From Lentilactobacillus hilgardii DSM 20176 = ATCC 8290 (GTDB lineage Bacteria; Bacillota; Bacilli; Lactobacillales; Lactobacillaceae), in NCBI RefSeq assembly GCF_000159315.1, contig NZ_GG669992.1, positions 635,045-699,044 on the forward strand: DNA of 64,000 nt, given 5' to 3'. Below, in pieces: positions 7,823 through 16,903 of the stretch. The first letter of the stretch is position 1, and each line of letters begins with the position of its first letter. The notes beneath the pieces were generated by a model. It saw only the letters and a program-made list of their open reading frames with translations. It made no database searches and was not told the origin of the DNA. A program made the position numbers and the translations under genes.

Positions 7823-9023
7823 GGAAAAACAGCCTAAAATCAGATTTAAGGGATTTGATGATCCTTGGGAACAGCGTAAGTTGGGAGAAGGTCTTAAGCA
7901 ACTAAAATCCTATTCCTTGCCCAGAAAGTATGAAGTACCAGAAAGTGATACTGAATACATTCATTATGGTGATATCCACACTTCGTCAAGAAAATATGTT
8001 GATAAATCATTTAGGTTGCCTAATATTAAATCAGGTGACTTCCAGCTACTTCAAACTGGCGACATTGTTTTGGCAGATGCTTCAGAAGATTATAAAGAAA
8101 TTGCTGAACCAATGTTAATGAAAAATATCAAGGGAAGAAAAGTAGTATCAGGATTGCATACAATAGCTATTCGTCTTAAGTGTGGGGACCCCGTTTATTA
8201 TTTATATCTTTTTTTGTCTCCGGGCTTTAGACATTACGTTTATAAAGTTGGAACTGGTTTAAAAGTATTTGGGATAAATTATGATAAGGTTCAAAAATAT
8301 TTCTTAGCCGTTCCAGATGAAAAAGAGCAAAAGTATATTGGTAAAATTTTATTTTTAACTGATCAACTTATCGCTGCCAATCAGAGTAAGCTTGAACAAC
8401 TAAAGCGACTTAAAAAGTTATTGATGCAAAAGATTTTTAATCAAGAGTGGCGGTTTAAGGGATTCACTGATCCTTGGGAACAGCGTAAGTTGGGAGAAAT
8501 ATTTGAAGAGCGCAAGGAAAATCCGAAAGGTCAAACACTTAAGATGCTTTCAGTGACTATTAATTCAGGAATAGTTGATGCAAATGTCCTAAATAGGAAA
8601 GATAATTCTAACAGCAATAAATCTAACTATAAAGTAGTTCATGCTAATGACATTGCATATAACTCAATGAGAATGTGGCAAGGGGCAAGTGGGGTTTCTA
8701 ATGAATTGGGAATAGTGAGTCCTGCCTATACAGTTTTAAAACCACGGGTTGGTTTAGATGTCAGATTTTGGGGATATTTATTTAAACTTACGAAAATGTT
8801 GCAGGAATTCCAAAAAAATTCTCAAGGATTAACCTCTGATACATGGAATTTAAAGTACAAACAAATCAAGTCCATAGAGGTCACGATGCCATCTAAAAAT
8901 GAGCAAAATGCAATCTCTCAACTATTGCAAAAGCTTGATTTCTCTATCGCTGCCAATCTGCGACAGCGTCTTAATAACTTACTAAACATAGATAACTATT
9001 CAAGATTATCAATCAATGCATAG
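7815..9023 (+). CDS. hsdS: Type I specificity subunit (expressed hsdS)
   Basis: A 402-residue DNA-recognition subunit with two target recognition domains. Each is introduced by PWEQRKL (residues 17-23 and 220-226). The first ends in the conserved helix LIAANQ at 185-190, followed by SKLEQLKRLKKLL. The second ends with IAANLRQRLNNLL and then a tail unlike the usual helix. The 5' and 3' edges of TRD1 carry the 17-bp repeats CTTGGGAACAGCGTAAG (7864) and CTTATCGCTGCCAATCA (8367). Both repeats recur in the inverted silent cassettes near 10.3-10.8 and 12.7-13.2 kb. ATG 7815 overlaps the end of hsdM; the frame is open earlier only by chance. The locus is very likely recombining. Confidence 0.92.
   Translation: MSEEKQPKIRFKGFDDPWEQRKLGEGLKQLKSYSLPRKYEVPESDTEYIHYGDIHTSSRKYVDKSFRLPNIKSGDFQLLQTGDIVLADASEDYKEIAEPMLMKNIKGRKVVSGLHTIAIRLKCGDPVYYLYLFLSPGFRHYVYKVGTGLKVFGINYDKVQKYFLAVPDEKEQKYIGKILFLTDQLIAANQSKLEQLKRLKKLLMQKIFNQEWRFKGFTDPWEQRKLGEIFEERKENPKGQTLKMLSVTINSGIVDANVLNRKDNSNSNKSNYKVVHANDIAYNSMRMWQGASGVSNELGIVSPAYTVLKPRVGLDVRFWGYLFKLTKMLQEFQKNSQGLTSDTWNLKYKQIKSIEVTMPSKNEQNAISQLLQKLDFSIAANLRQRLNNLLNIDNYSRLSINA
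7864..7888 (+). repeat. Recombination repeat A, hsdS TRD1 5' edge
   Basis: CTTGGGAACAGCGTAAG followed by TTGGGAGA. The same 25 bases occur at 8473-8497 and, inverted, at 13182-13206. The first 17 also occur inverted at 10771-10787. It encodes WEQRKLGE. Confidence 0.85.
8367..8383 (+). repeat. Recombination repeat B, hsdS TRD1 3' edge
   Basis: CTTATCGCTGCCAATCA, encoding LIAANQ. Identical inverted copies are at 10328-10344 and 12702-12718. Degenerate copies are at 8944-8958 (+) and 10231-10247 (-). Confidence 0.85.
8473..8497 (+). repeat. Recombination repeat A, hsdS TRD2 5' edge
   Basis: Same 25-base repeat as at 7864; together with flanking bases the two direct copies share about 30 identical nucleotides. 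Confidence 0.85.
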
Positions 9024-9195
9024 CAGTGCAAAAATCCAGAACACACATTCTACATATTAATAACTATTCTTAGAAGTTTCTGAATAATATGCAAAACACT
9101 CTTCCACCTAATCCTTAGGCATACAATTCCCTATCAGCTTACAGTTAACCATTTGCTTACGCTCATACTGAGGAAAAATAAAATCAAGTTATTGC

Positions 9196-10134
9196 TCAAC
9201 CTAACTTTTCTTTATCTCTCCAAGCCTTTTTAGCGAGGCTTAAAATATATTCTAAATTAGTATCGTCCTTAACAACTAATTCATAATCACCATTTCCCCA
9301 ATGGCCTATATGCTTCACATTTCGTGCTAATCCAAGGGAATCATCGAGCTCTCCTTCAGGGCAATTAATCCATATTTTTAATTGCTTCTTTTGAATCTGA
9401 ATATCAATGAAATTATGCTTATGAATTCGAAATCCAACGTAAAGTTTAACCGGTTTCACCTCGATTGTGCTATCCCACGAGAGAATGGCATCTTTAAACG
9501 CTTGATATAATCGACGAATTTCTTCAGAACCGTTACTTAAATGATCTTCCTCAGTATATAGTGCGATTGAAGAAACATCTTTTACACTTTGCACCGACTT
9601 AGGTTTTGCCGCAACATGGGTATGTGCCGTTTGCCCCAAATTATTCTTTTCAATTTTGTTAACAATCACATAGTCATTTGTATACTTGTTTACTTCATAC
9701 AATTCAATCGGTAAAACCGGGTTGTTGACTGCATCTTTTTGATACTGAGTAAATCCTTTCGCCACAAAAATAACTTTTACTTGAGACCAATCAAAATAGC
9801 TTTCCGATTCATTTACTCCATAAAAATGATTATAAAGTAAGATGAAGTCTGCCTTGTGGTTTAAAAGAGTATTTAAATATGAGTACCCTTGATCAATCAC
9901 ACTTGATTTAGTCATATTCTTGTATTCCAAGATTACAAATGATTTAAGCTCTTCATCGAAAGCTACTGTATCTAATCGATAATTACCAACCGTAAATTCA
10001 GACGAAAGAAATTTATCTCCAAAAAGTGGCTCAACATTGGCTTGAACAATATTCTGCATTTCACGTTCAATTTTAAAATCTTCGGGCTTGATGATTTTTA
10101 ATCTTTTATTCTCACTTATCTTATAAAGTTCCAT
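9196..10134 (-). CDS. DUF5655-type protein with PD-(D/E)XK-like N-terminus
   Basis: A 312-residue protein on the opposite strand to hsdRMS. The N-terminal half resembles a restriction-like fold: D55 in YRLDTVAF followed by E70-Y-K72 fits a PD-(D/E)xK core. The C-terminal part (about 205-312) resembles the DUF5655 domain, often annotated as a predicted transport protein or endonuclease-like. GGAAGGTGG precedes the ATG. Such genes are commonly seen beside type I restriction loci, but their role is not established. It lies between the expressed hsdS and the first silent cassette, so it would be carried on any inversion between them. Function is inferred. Confidence 0.7.
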   Translation of the reverse strand: MELYKISENKRLKIIKPEDFKIEREMQNIVQANVEPLFGDKFLSSEFTVGNYRLDTVAFDEELKSFVILEYKNMTKSSVIDQGYSYLNTLLNHKADFILLYNHFYGVNESESYFDWSQVKVIFVAKGFTQYQKDAVNNPVLPIELYEVNKYTNDYVIVNKIEKNNLGQTAHTHVAAKPKSVQSVKDVSSIALYTEEDHLSNGSEEIRRLYQAFKDAILSWDSTIEVKPVKLYVGFRIHKHNFIDIQIQKKQLKIWINCPEGELDDSLGLARNVKHIGHWGNGDYELVVKDDTNLEYILSLAKKAWRDKEKLG

Positions 10135-10230
10135 TGATTACCACCTTCCGTACATCAAAATACATAATCACAAAAGGAGAGAGAACCTGACTTAAAAATC
10201 ACTTCCAAAATCCTCTTATTGCACTATCGC

Positions 10231-10247
10231 TGATTGGCAGCAATAAG
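10231..10247 (-). repeat. Degenerate copy of repeat B
   Basis: TGATTGGCAGCAATAAG differs at one base from the inverted repeat B. It lies about 80 bases beyond the B copy of the first silent cassette (10328-10344) and may be a remnant of another cassette end. Confidence 0.6.
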
Positions 10248-10327
10248 TATCTAAAAATAATAAAAATTAGACGAACATATTTTGCATCAAATATTTCTTT
10301 AAACTTTGTAACTGATCGAGCCGTCGT

Positions 10328-10344
10328 TGATTGGCAGCGATAAG
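10328..10344 (-). repeat. Repeat B, silent cassette 1
   Basis: Exact inverted copy of CTTATCGCTGCCAATCA from hsdS 8367-8383. Confidence 0.85.
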
Positions 10345-10770
10345 GACATTAATTAAATAGGATAATTTACCAAGCTTTCGTTGTTCATTGGAAGTAGGGC
10401 ACAATACTTCTATTTTTCCCACAACTTTTGCATTAAGTTTTGGTTGGGCAGTACCAGTGTTATATCTTTGATAATGTATTCTTTCCAAGGATTCTGCCAA
10501 GAATGTCAGATCAGTGCCTTGAGAGCTTTGAAAAGTGTGCGCGTGGTTATTAACCCAAAACCTACCATTCACGACATAACTAATTGGATGGGTTCGATCT
10601 AAAATATTTGCGCCGTCCTCTGCTAGTAAAAGATAGGTGCCCTCAAAAATATAATCTTTAACATAATCAACAATTCCAGTAGCACCATAGTATGGGTATT
10701 TCCCTGCCTGCCTTTTACCCGATTCTATTGGGATACGATCTTTGTCTCGTGACTTTACAAGTTGCTTTAG

Positions 10771-10787
10771 CTTACGCTGTTCCCAAG
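10771..10787 (-). repeat. Repeat A, silent cassette 1
   Basis: Exact inverted copy of CTTGGGAACAGCGTAAG; here the identity stops after 17 bases (next bases CTAAAGC instead of TTGGGAG). Confidence 0.85.
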
Positions 10788-10879
10788 CGTGTTAAAATCG
10801 GGTTGATTTTCGGGATTGCAATAAATAGAATTCTCGTGAATTGAAAAAATGCTGTTGAACTTGAAAGAAGCGTTTGTAT

Positions 10880-11602
10880 ATGAAAATAACCAGTCGAGTT
10901 TTGATCTTTCTATGTATGGTAATTTCACTATTCTTCATTAATAGCAGTACAGCTCATGCTGCCACCTATTCGAAGAAGTATATGATTCATGATCAATTGA
11001 ATCTTTTAAAACCTTCTCAAAAGCAACAGATTATTCAACAAAATCAGCAATGGCAGCATGAGGGTAATAAACCACAAATTTGGGTTTATACATTAAATCG
11101 GCGACCTTCGGACGTTGGTAATTTGGGTGAGGATCTTTTAACCAAGATTGCTAAAAAGGCAACACCGAAAAATGGTGATTATGATTGGGAAACAAAAGTC
11201 GACTCGAAAGCGCAGGTATGGGGGATACATGTCTCACTTTTAGTTGCTTATCCTGGTAAGGGAACGCAAATTAAATTAATCAAGAGTGAAGATTTAGATG
11301 GAGCTACATCTGATTTCCAAAATTGGCAGCTTCACCGAGGATTATCGACGAAGATAGTTAATAAGAATATTGCTTATCAATACTTCAACCGCTTTTCGCC
11401 GTTTATTAATAAGCATATTGCCAACGTTAAAACGATGAAGCCTGGTATCAGTTGGGGCGATATTTGGGCAGTCATACTTACGCCGATGGTCCTCTGGTTA
11501 ATTATCAAATTAATTCGATGGTTGCACAACACGCCAACTTCAGGAGGCAGTGGCGATAGTAGCTTCGATGATGGTTACATATTAGGTCGATGGTCACGTT
11601 GA
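10880..11602 (+). CDS. TPM-like secreted/membrane protein
   Basis: This 240-residue protein has a signal peptide (hydrophobic core about 8-22, cleavage after AHA near 27), an extracytoplasmic region resembling the small TPM (TLP18.3/Psb32/MOLO-1) domain, one transmembrane segment near 190-212 and a Gly/Ser-rich tail. TPM proteins act at membranes in protein quality control, but this one is divergent and its role is unknown. GAAAGAAG precedes ATG 10880; a TTG two codons earlier is also possible. The gene lies between silent hsdS cassette 1 and the recombinase, so it appears to be a passenger in the invertible region. Confidence 0.6.
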   Translation: MKITSRVLIFLCMVISLFFINSSTAHAATYSKKYMIHDQLNLLKPSQKQQIIQQNQQWQHEGNKPQIWVYTLNRRPSDVGNLGEDLLTKIAKKATPKNGDYDWETKVDSKAQVWGIHVSLLVAYPGKGTQIKLIKSEDLDGATSDFQNWQLHRGLSTKIVNKNIAYQYFNRFSPFINKHIANVKTMKPGISWGDIWAVILTPMVLWLIIKLIRWLHNTPTSGGSGDSSFDDGYILGRWSR

Positions 11603-11666
11603 TGCGTGCTTTGGAATCATAGAGTTTAAATTGGCTTTTTATGGTCTATTGCCTGTTTAATAAACA

Positions 11667-11699
11667 TAGAGGGGGCTTCTGCAAATGAAGTGTCCTCTA
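11667..11699 (+). terminator. Hairpin between TPM gene and recombinase
   Basis: TAGAGG (11667-11672) with GCTTC pairs GAAG and CCTCTA (11694-11699). The tail (ATTTATTTA) is weak, so it may be a terminator for the TPM-like gene or a structured leader of the recombinase. Confidence 0.4.
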
Positions 11700-11721
11700 A
11701 TTTATTTATGGAGGTAATATC

Positions 11722-12639
11722 ATGACTAGCGATATTAAGTTACACCGATATTTTCAGGATTGGATGAACCTTTACAAAAAAGATGCTGTCCGGGAAGTCA
11801 CTTACCGCAAATATGAAATGACTTACCGACAAATTGTTTCTTTAGCACCGGATTTGAGGATGTGTGAACTATCCAGATTGACTTACCAGAAATTGCTTAA
11901 TGATTATGCGAAAACCCATGAAAGACAAACCGTTATGGACTTTCATCGACATATTAAAAGCTCTTTGATTGATGCTTTAGAGGAGGGGATCCTAGAACGA
12001 GATCCTACTCGAAAAGCTATTATAAAGGGGAAGAAGCCGGGACCACACAAAACAAAATTTTTGAATCAACATGAAGTTCAATTAATGTTAGACAGTTTGT
12101 CTTTAGATGCAGGTGTAAACTGGGATTATTTTATTTTGCTCATTACTAAAACCGGTTTACGCTTTTCGGAAGCGTTGGCTATTACACCGAATGATTTTGA
12201 CTTTGCCAGACAAACGTTAAATATTAATAAGACTTGGGATTACAAATCAAGACAGGCTGGGTTTGCGCCAACCAAGAATTTCTCGTCTATGAGAAAAATT
12301 CAATTGGATTGGCAAACGGTCATTCAGTTTTCTCAGTTAACGAAAGAATTATCGGAAGATAAACCGATATTTGTAAGGTCAAAAGTATATAACGATACGA
12401 TTAATCATTACCTGGAAAGACTATGCAAGAAATCCGGCATTCCAATTATTTCTGTTCATGGTCTTAGGCATACCCACGCATCACTTTTGTTGTATGCGGG
12501 TGTTAGCATTGCCTCTGTTGCCCGTAGACTGGGACATTCTAATATGAACACCACGCAACAGACTTATTTGCATATTATTCAAGAGTTGGAGAACCAAGAT
12601 AATAACAAAGTTATGAAACATTTAGCTAGTTTAGTGTAA
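11722..12639 (+). CDS. Tyrosine recombinase, probable hsdS invertase
   Basis: A full-length 305-residue phage-integrase-family recombinase: an N-terminal SAM-like DNA-binding region (about 1-100), then the catalytic domain with R147 (TGLRFSE), H246-x-x-R249-H250 (HGLRH), H272 (LGHS) and nucleophile Y282. TGGAGGTAA precedes the ATG. It sits between two inverted silent hsdS cassettes and no phage or ICE genes surround it. In other Firmicutes such recombinases shuffle hsdS alleles through short inverted repeats, so it is the likely enzyme acting on repeats A and B. It could instead be a leftover integrase. Confidence 0.9.
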   Translation: MTSDIKLHRYFQDWMNLYKKDAVREVTYRKYEMTYRQIVSLAPDLRMCELSRLTYQKLLNDYAKTHERQTVMDFHRHIKSSLIDALEEGILERDPTRKAIIKGKKPGPHKTKFLNQHEVQLMLDSLSLDAGVNWDYFILLITKTGLRFSEALAITPNDFDFARQTLNINKTWDYKSRQAGFAPTKNFSSMRKIQLDWQTVIQFSQLTKELSEDKPIFVRSKVYNDTINHYLERLCKKSGIPIISVHGLRHTHASLLLYAGVSIASVARRLGHSNMNTTQQTYLHIIQELENQDNNKVMKHLASLV

Positions 12640-12647
12640 AACGTGTC

Positions 12648-12685
12648 AAAAATAACGCCTGACAAGATTAAAGGGCGTTTTTAAT
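12648..12685. terminator. Bidirectional terminator, recombinase / silent cassette 2
   Basis: ACGCC (12655-12659) pairs GGCGT (12674-12678), with A-rich and T-rich flanks on both strands. It overlaps the 3' end of silent cassette 2, whose reading frame runs into the stem. Confidence 0.65.
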
Positions 12686-12701
12686 TTGTAAGTGCTTACC
12701 C

Positions 12702-12718
12702 TGATTGGCAGCGATAAG
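12702..12718 (-). repeat. Repeat B, silent cassette 2
   Basis: Exact inverted copy of CTTATCGCTGCCAATCA. Confidence 0.85.
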
Positions 12719-13181
12719 ACTTATTAAATTTTCAATCAATTGAGTTATTTCCGTTTGTTCTTTCATAGAAGGAAATGAAACGGGTATGTTGGTTAGATAT
12801 GCATAGTAAAGATTTGCTACTCCTCCGCCCTCAACTCGCTTTGCAAACTCATATTTTAGCATTGAGTTAAAAGAATATGCAGTAAAAAGTGGATTTTGCT
12901 TTGTATTAAACACTGAAATCATTTCTCCAATGGCAACATTAGGTATACTCAACCAAGCGCAATGTGCAAAATCAAGTGGATCTTCTCCAACACGAGGAAT
13001 TAAGACTTCAGTTCCTTTACTTAATTTTAAATTTTTAACCGAAATATTGGTATGTGAATAAATATGATCAATTTTGCTGTTAGATTTTGTGTATAATTCC
13101 CCATACCTAACACACGGCGTACCTCCATCGCCAACGACGGACCATTTCGGAGCGCTATGGCCGTAATAAAAGTAACCCCAA

Positions 13182-13206
13182 TCTCCCAACTTACGCTGTT
13201 CCCAAG
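13182..13206 (-). repeat. Repeat A, silent cassette 2
   Basis: Inverted copy of the full 25-base repeat A found at both TRD edges of the expressed hsdS. It marks the right limit of the variable locus. Confidence 0.85.
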
Positions 13207-13399
13207 CGACCTCCAAAAAATTAATGGCATTTATTAAAATATAAAACACGAAAATATTAATATTTTAAATCGGGCCAACTTCATATACGCTCTTTCTCCC
13301 AACATACCAACACTTGTGCTTGAATTCCCAGCGTTGTCAGATTAACATTAATTTGTAACAATAATTTGTTTTAAAAGATGAAGCTGGTTTGAACTCTAA

Positions 13400-14209
<810 letters not shown>

Positions 14210-14286
14210 TCAATTTGATGATAAATTATCAGTAGTCAACCTGTATTTTGAAAGTGCGACAATAACCAAGAAAGAGGTACGTGCAG

Positions 14287-14922
14287 ATGCAACTTCACAC
14301 CGTGTTAACCCCCGAATGGATTGAGTGGGGAAAGAAAAAGTCGGAAGAAAATCCCCGCTTGGAGGGTTTTGTTGCCGGAGAAGGTGGCTATCATCCCAAG
14401 GTGTTGCTTTTAGGTGAAGCACCGGGAGATAAAGAGGTTAAATTAGGACATCCATTTCAAGGCCCATCCGGAAAAGAACTCGACCGTTGGCTGGCTTCGT
14501 TGGGCTTAACTCGTGAGGATATCTACATTACAGGGGTTGTCAGTGCGCGACCGTTTTCGATTGGCAAGACTGGGCGTAAACGCGACCGGCGGCCTAACAA
14601 CACAGAAGTGAAACAGTGGGCACCGATGTTTGATTTTGAGATGACTCATTTTAAGGATCTATTGATGATTCCAATGGGCAATGCCAGCCTTCAGCGTTTA
14701 CTTGGCAACAAAGCCAAAATCGGAGATTTGCATGGGCAATTGATTGAGCAGCCAATTCAATACCTCGATAAATCAACTGATACCTTTAAATTGACTGATA
14801 ATATTCGAAAAATCTTTCCACTTTATCATCCTTCGTATTCTAAACGGTTTAAAAATATGAAGACAGTTGTTGACCAAGATTCAGCCAATTTAAAAAAGCT
14901 GCTTGCTCAAGTACTTAGTTGA
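14287..14922 (+). CDS. Uracil-DNA glycosylase family protein
   Basis: A 211-residue protein of the uracil-DNA glycosylase superfamily (family 4/5-like): GEAPGDKE near residue 39 is the catalytic water-activating motif, followed by GHPFQGPSGKELD, and PLYHPSYSKRF near 178 is the C-terminal His-containing motif. It would remove uracil from DNA in base excision repair. ATG 14287 has AGAGGT at good spacing; a GTG two codons upstream is too close. It lies alone and ends at a strong terminator. Family 4 enzymes usually bind Fe-S through four Cys; I see none, so it is a cluster-free relative. Confidence 0.8.
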   Translation: MQLHTVLTPEWIEWGKKKSEENPRLEGFVAGEGGYHPKVLLLGEAPGDKEVKLGHPFQGPSGKELDRWLASLGLTREDIYITGVVSARPFSIGKTGRKRDRRPNNTEVKQWAPMFDFEMTHFKDLLMIPMGNASLQRLLGNKAKIGDLHGQLIEQPIQYLDKSTDTFKLTDNIRKIFPLYHPSYSKRFKNMKTVVDQDSANLKKLLAQVLS

Positions 14923-15012
14923 TGTTCGATCGTCCTGTCATTTTGGTAACGATTAACTAATGGTATTAATGAAGATCGTTATTTTCAGTGATTAACTTAA
15001 GTAAGTCGCAAG

Positions 15013-15057
15013 GGGCATCCAATGTCGTTGTTTACAACGTTATTGGGTGTCTTTTTT
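15013..15057 (+). terminator. Terminator of the uracil-DNA glycosylase gene
   Basis: GGCATCCAAT...CGTTG pairs with CAACG...ATTGGGTGTC around TTTA, followed by TTTTTT. Confidence 0.8.
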
Positions 15058-15611
15058 GTATGCTTGATAAAAGAAGGTTCATCAGCTTATTTTTAACTTT
15101 TTAACAATTCTAGTTATATTTAATTAGCAAAATATGCCTATATAGGTAATTAATATTAATGGAATGTCAAAGATACTAAAGGTTTATCAAAGAGAAGGAA
15201 ATATTGGAGCAATTTAATTGTTATTAAAATCACGCAGAATATAATAGGTTCAAATGAGTGAAGGGGGGATAAATAGGAACCTTTTGATTACTAAATGTCG
15301 GTTTTGATTACCTAACTTGATTTGACGATTTTAGTGAATTGGAAACCTCAGTGGCAACTAAGTACAAACTTACACAAAGACTATGAAAGCTCAATTGCTT
15401 AGGGGGACAAGGGATGTAAGCAGGTTGTCAAAAAAATTTTACTTGTTCGAGTGACTTTTTGTAGTAATCTTGAGGCTATGTAAGAAATTCAGAGGATTAG
15501 TTGCAGGACAAGACGTTAAGACCATGTTCCTGGTTTAGCAAGGATGATTATTTATCAATTAGTTTGATGATAAATAAAGTTTGAAATGGTTTTACGGAAG
15601 GGGGTGCACAC
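15058..15611 (+). promoter_or_regulatory. Long regulatory leader before the dlt cluster
   Basis: About 550 bases without a credible gene. It holds a direct repeat TTTTGATTAC at 15282-15291 and 15302-15311 (period 20, two helical turns). A perfect 9-bp hairpin is formed by TTATTTATC (15548-15556) and GATAAATAA (15569-15577), 35 bases before the dltE-like start. A weak promoter TTGTTC-16-TAATCT lies near 15437-15464. The size suggests regulated transcription or a long 5' UTR for the cell-envelope operon. Confidence 0.35.
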
Positions 15612-16820
15612 ATGAAATGGGGACGTCGTTGGGCTTACGGGCTTTTACTATTAGTGATTATCGTTATTGGCGGCGCCTTAGCTATTAAACAGCATTTAGA
15701 CGCGCAAAACGCACGCCAGGCTGAGATAAATCGCTCAGAAGGAAACCGTCCTTCCAGCCAAAAAAATGCCAGTCGTTCCAAAAATAAACCAAAAGAGACG
15801 GTTAAGTTTCAGGCTAAAGGGTCTGGTGATCATGCTGATGCACAAACCAACGATATCACGATGTATTTGAAGAAAAATCATTTTGTGGGGTCGGCTTTGA
15901 TTATCAAGAACGACCGATTCTTATATCGGCGTGCATTTGGATATGCGAATTACGCGGATAGAATCAAAAATAGAACCAATTCTGAATTCCAAATTTTGTC
16001 AATACAAAAGTCTTTAACTGCTGCATGTATTATGAAACTTGTGCAAGAGAGAAAATTATCATTAAAGACGCCTTTAGCACATTTCTACCCGACAATCTCA
16101 AATGCAACGCATATCCGGATTCGCAATATGCTTGATATGGATTCGGGATTGTCCATGAAAGAGGTTGGGTCGGCCAGGCTATTGAACGAGAAACAGGTTG
16201 TGGCATTTGCCGTTAAACATTTATCAAGTAAAAAATCCGAATTCGATAAATGGCAGTATCAACCAGTTAATTATGTTCTATTATCTGGTATTATTTCTCG
16301 TTTGACTGGGGAAACCTATAAAAAGTATTTTGAACAAACGTTTATAAAGCCTATGAATCTAAAAGGGACCGGATTTGTTCAGGATCAGCCTTTAACGCTT
16401 TATAAAACAACGGGTTATCGCTACCAAAAAGCTAATCAGTTCAGTCAAAATTATCGACGGCCCTTTAATGAAACCCAGGCCTCAATGAATAACGAATTGG
16501 GTACGGGGCAGGTTTACATGACCGCTTTCGAACTTTTCAAAGCTGAGCATCGTCTTTTACAAGGGAAAGTGATTTCACTAGCAAATGTCAGAATTTTACA
16601 TACACCAGGTAGCTCATCAACTTATGGAGGTGGTGTCTACAATCAAACAAATGGCATCCGGTCGCACGGCATTGGTTATGGATATGAATCGTCTATCTTG
16701 GAATCTCGGGATGGGAAAAATGGCGTCGTCCTTCTAAGCAATAATTATCGACCGGCAGCTTCTATTCAAAATTTGTCAGTTCAACTCTTTAATAGGGTGA
16801 TGAATGGGAAACTGAATTAG
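15612..16820 (+). CDS. dltE: Serine hydrolase at head of dlt cluster, DltE-like
   Basis: A 402-residue membrane-anchored protein of the class C beta-lactamase/carboxypeptidase fold. It has an N-terminal transmembrane helix (about 8-25), a basic linker and an extracytoplasmic hydrolase domain with S130-I-Q-K133 as the SxxK motif and Y216 in YQPVNY. The usual YxN Asn is replaced by Pro218. In L. plantarum the hydrolase encoded immediately upstream of dltXABCD (formerly PbpX2) is DltE, a D-Ala esterase acting on lipoteichoic acid. The same position and size here suggest that role rather than peptidoglycan carboxypeptidase. The start follows GGAAGGGGG. Assignment rests on synteny and motifs. Confidence 0.7.
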   Translation: MKWGRRWAYGLLLLVIIVIGGALAIKQHLDAQNARQAEINRSEGNRPSSQKNASRSKNKPKETVKFQAKGSGDHADAQTNDITMYLKKNHFVGSALIIKNDRFLYRRAFGYANYADRIKNRTNSEFQILSIQKSLTAACIMKLVQERKLSLKTPLAHFYPTISNATHIRIRNMLDMDSGLSMKEVGSARLLNEKQVVAFAVKHLSSKKSEFDKWQYQPVNYVLLSGIISRLTGETYKKYFEQTFIKPMNLKGTGFVQDQPLTLYKTTGYRYQKANQFSQNYRRPFNETQASMNNELGTGQVYMTAFELFKAEHRLLQGKVISLANVRILHTPGSSSTYGGGVYNQTNGIRSHGIGYGYESSILESRDGKNGVVLLSNNYRPAASIQNLSVQLFNRVMNGKLN

Positions 16821-16903
16821 TTCATTATTTTAAGATTGTAGAACGCATAAATTAACCAACCTATTTTAATGTAGTGTTGACTTTTTTAAGGGGGAGAGTT
16901 TGC

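Larger units (their letters stand above)
10267..10791 (-). pseudogene. Silent hsdS specificity cassette 1
   Basis: An open frame of about 175 codons on the minus strand encodes a complete target recognition domain. It begins AWEQRKLKQLV and ends IAANQRRLDQLQSLKKYLMQ, the usual C-terminal helix. An in-frame TAA lies at 10792-10794 immediately upstream and there is no start codon or ribosome site at the cassette edge, so it is not expressed as it stands. Repeat A (10771-10787) and repeat B (10328-10344) bound the domain in opposite orientation to the expressed hsdS. Inversion between repeats would splice this domain onto the expressed gene. It is a donor cassette rather than a dead gene. Confidence 0.85.
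12668..13206 (-). pseudogene. Silent hsdS specificity cassette 2
   Basis: A minus-strand open frame encodes a third target recognition domain, starting AWEQRKLGDWG and reaching LISLIAANQGK before running into the recombinase terminator. The usual C-terminal helix is therefore missing. Repeat A (25 bases, 13182-13206) and repeat B (12702-12718) frame it. The frame is open upstream to a GTG at 13249, but no ribosome site or conserved N-terminus is there. Structurally it is an unexpressed donor cassette that could supply a domain up to repeat B. Its sequence between the repeats is unrelated to the other domains, as expected for an alternative specificity. Confidence 0.83.

Noticed and set aside
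11722..12639. Recombinase as part of a prophage or ICE
   Set aside because: No phage, conjugation or excisionase genes and no tRNA attachment site are nearby; the hsdS repeats give a better context.
13207..13249. Start of silent cassette 2 as a real gene
   Set aside because: The open frame begins at an unsupported GTG and its first residues are unrelated to HsdS N-termini; the homology begins at repeat A.
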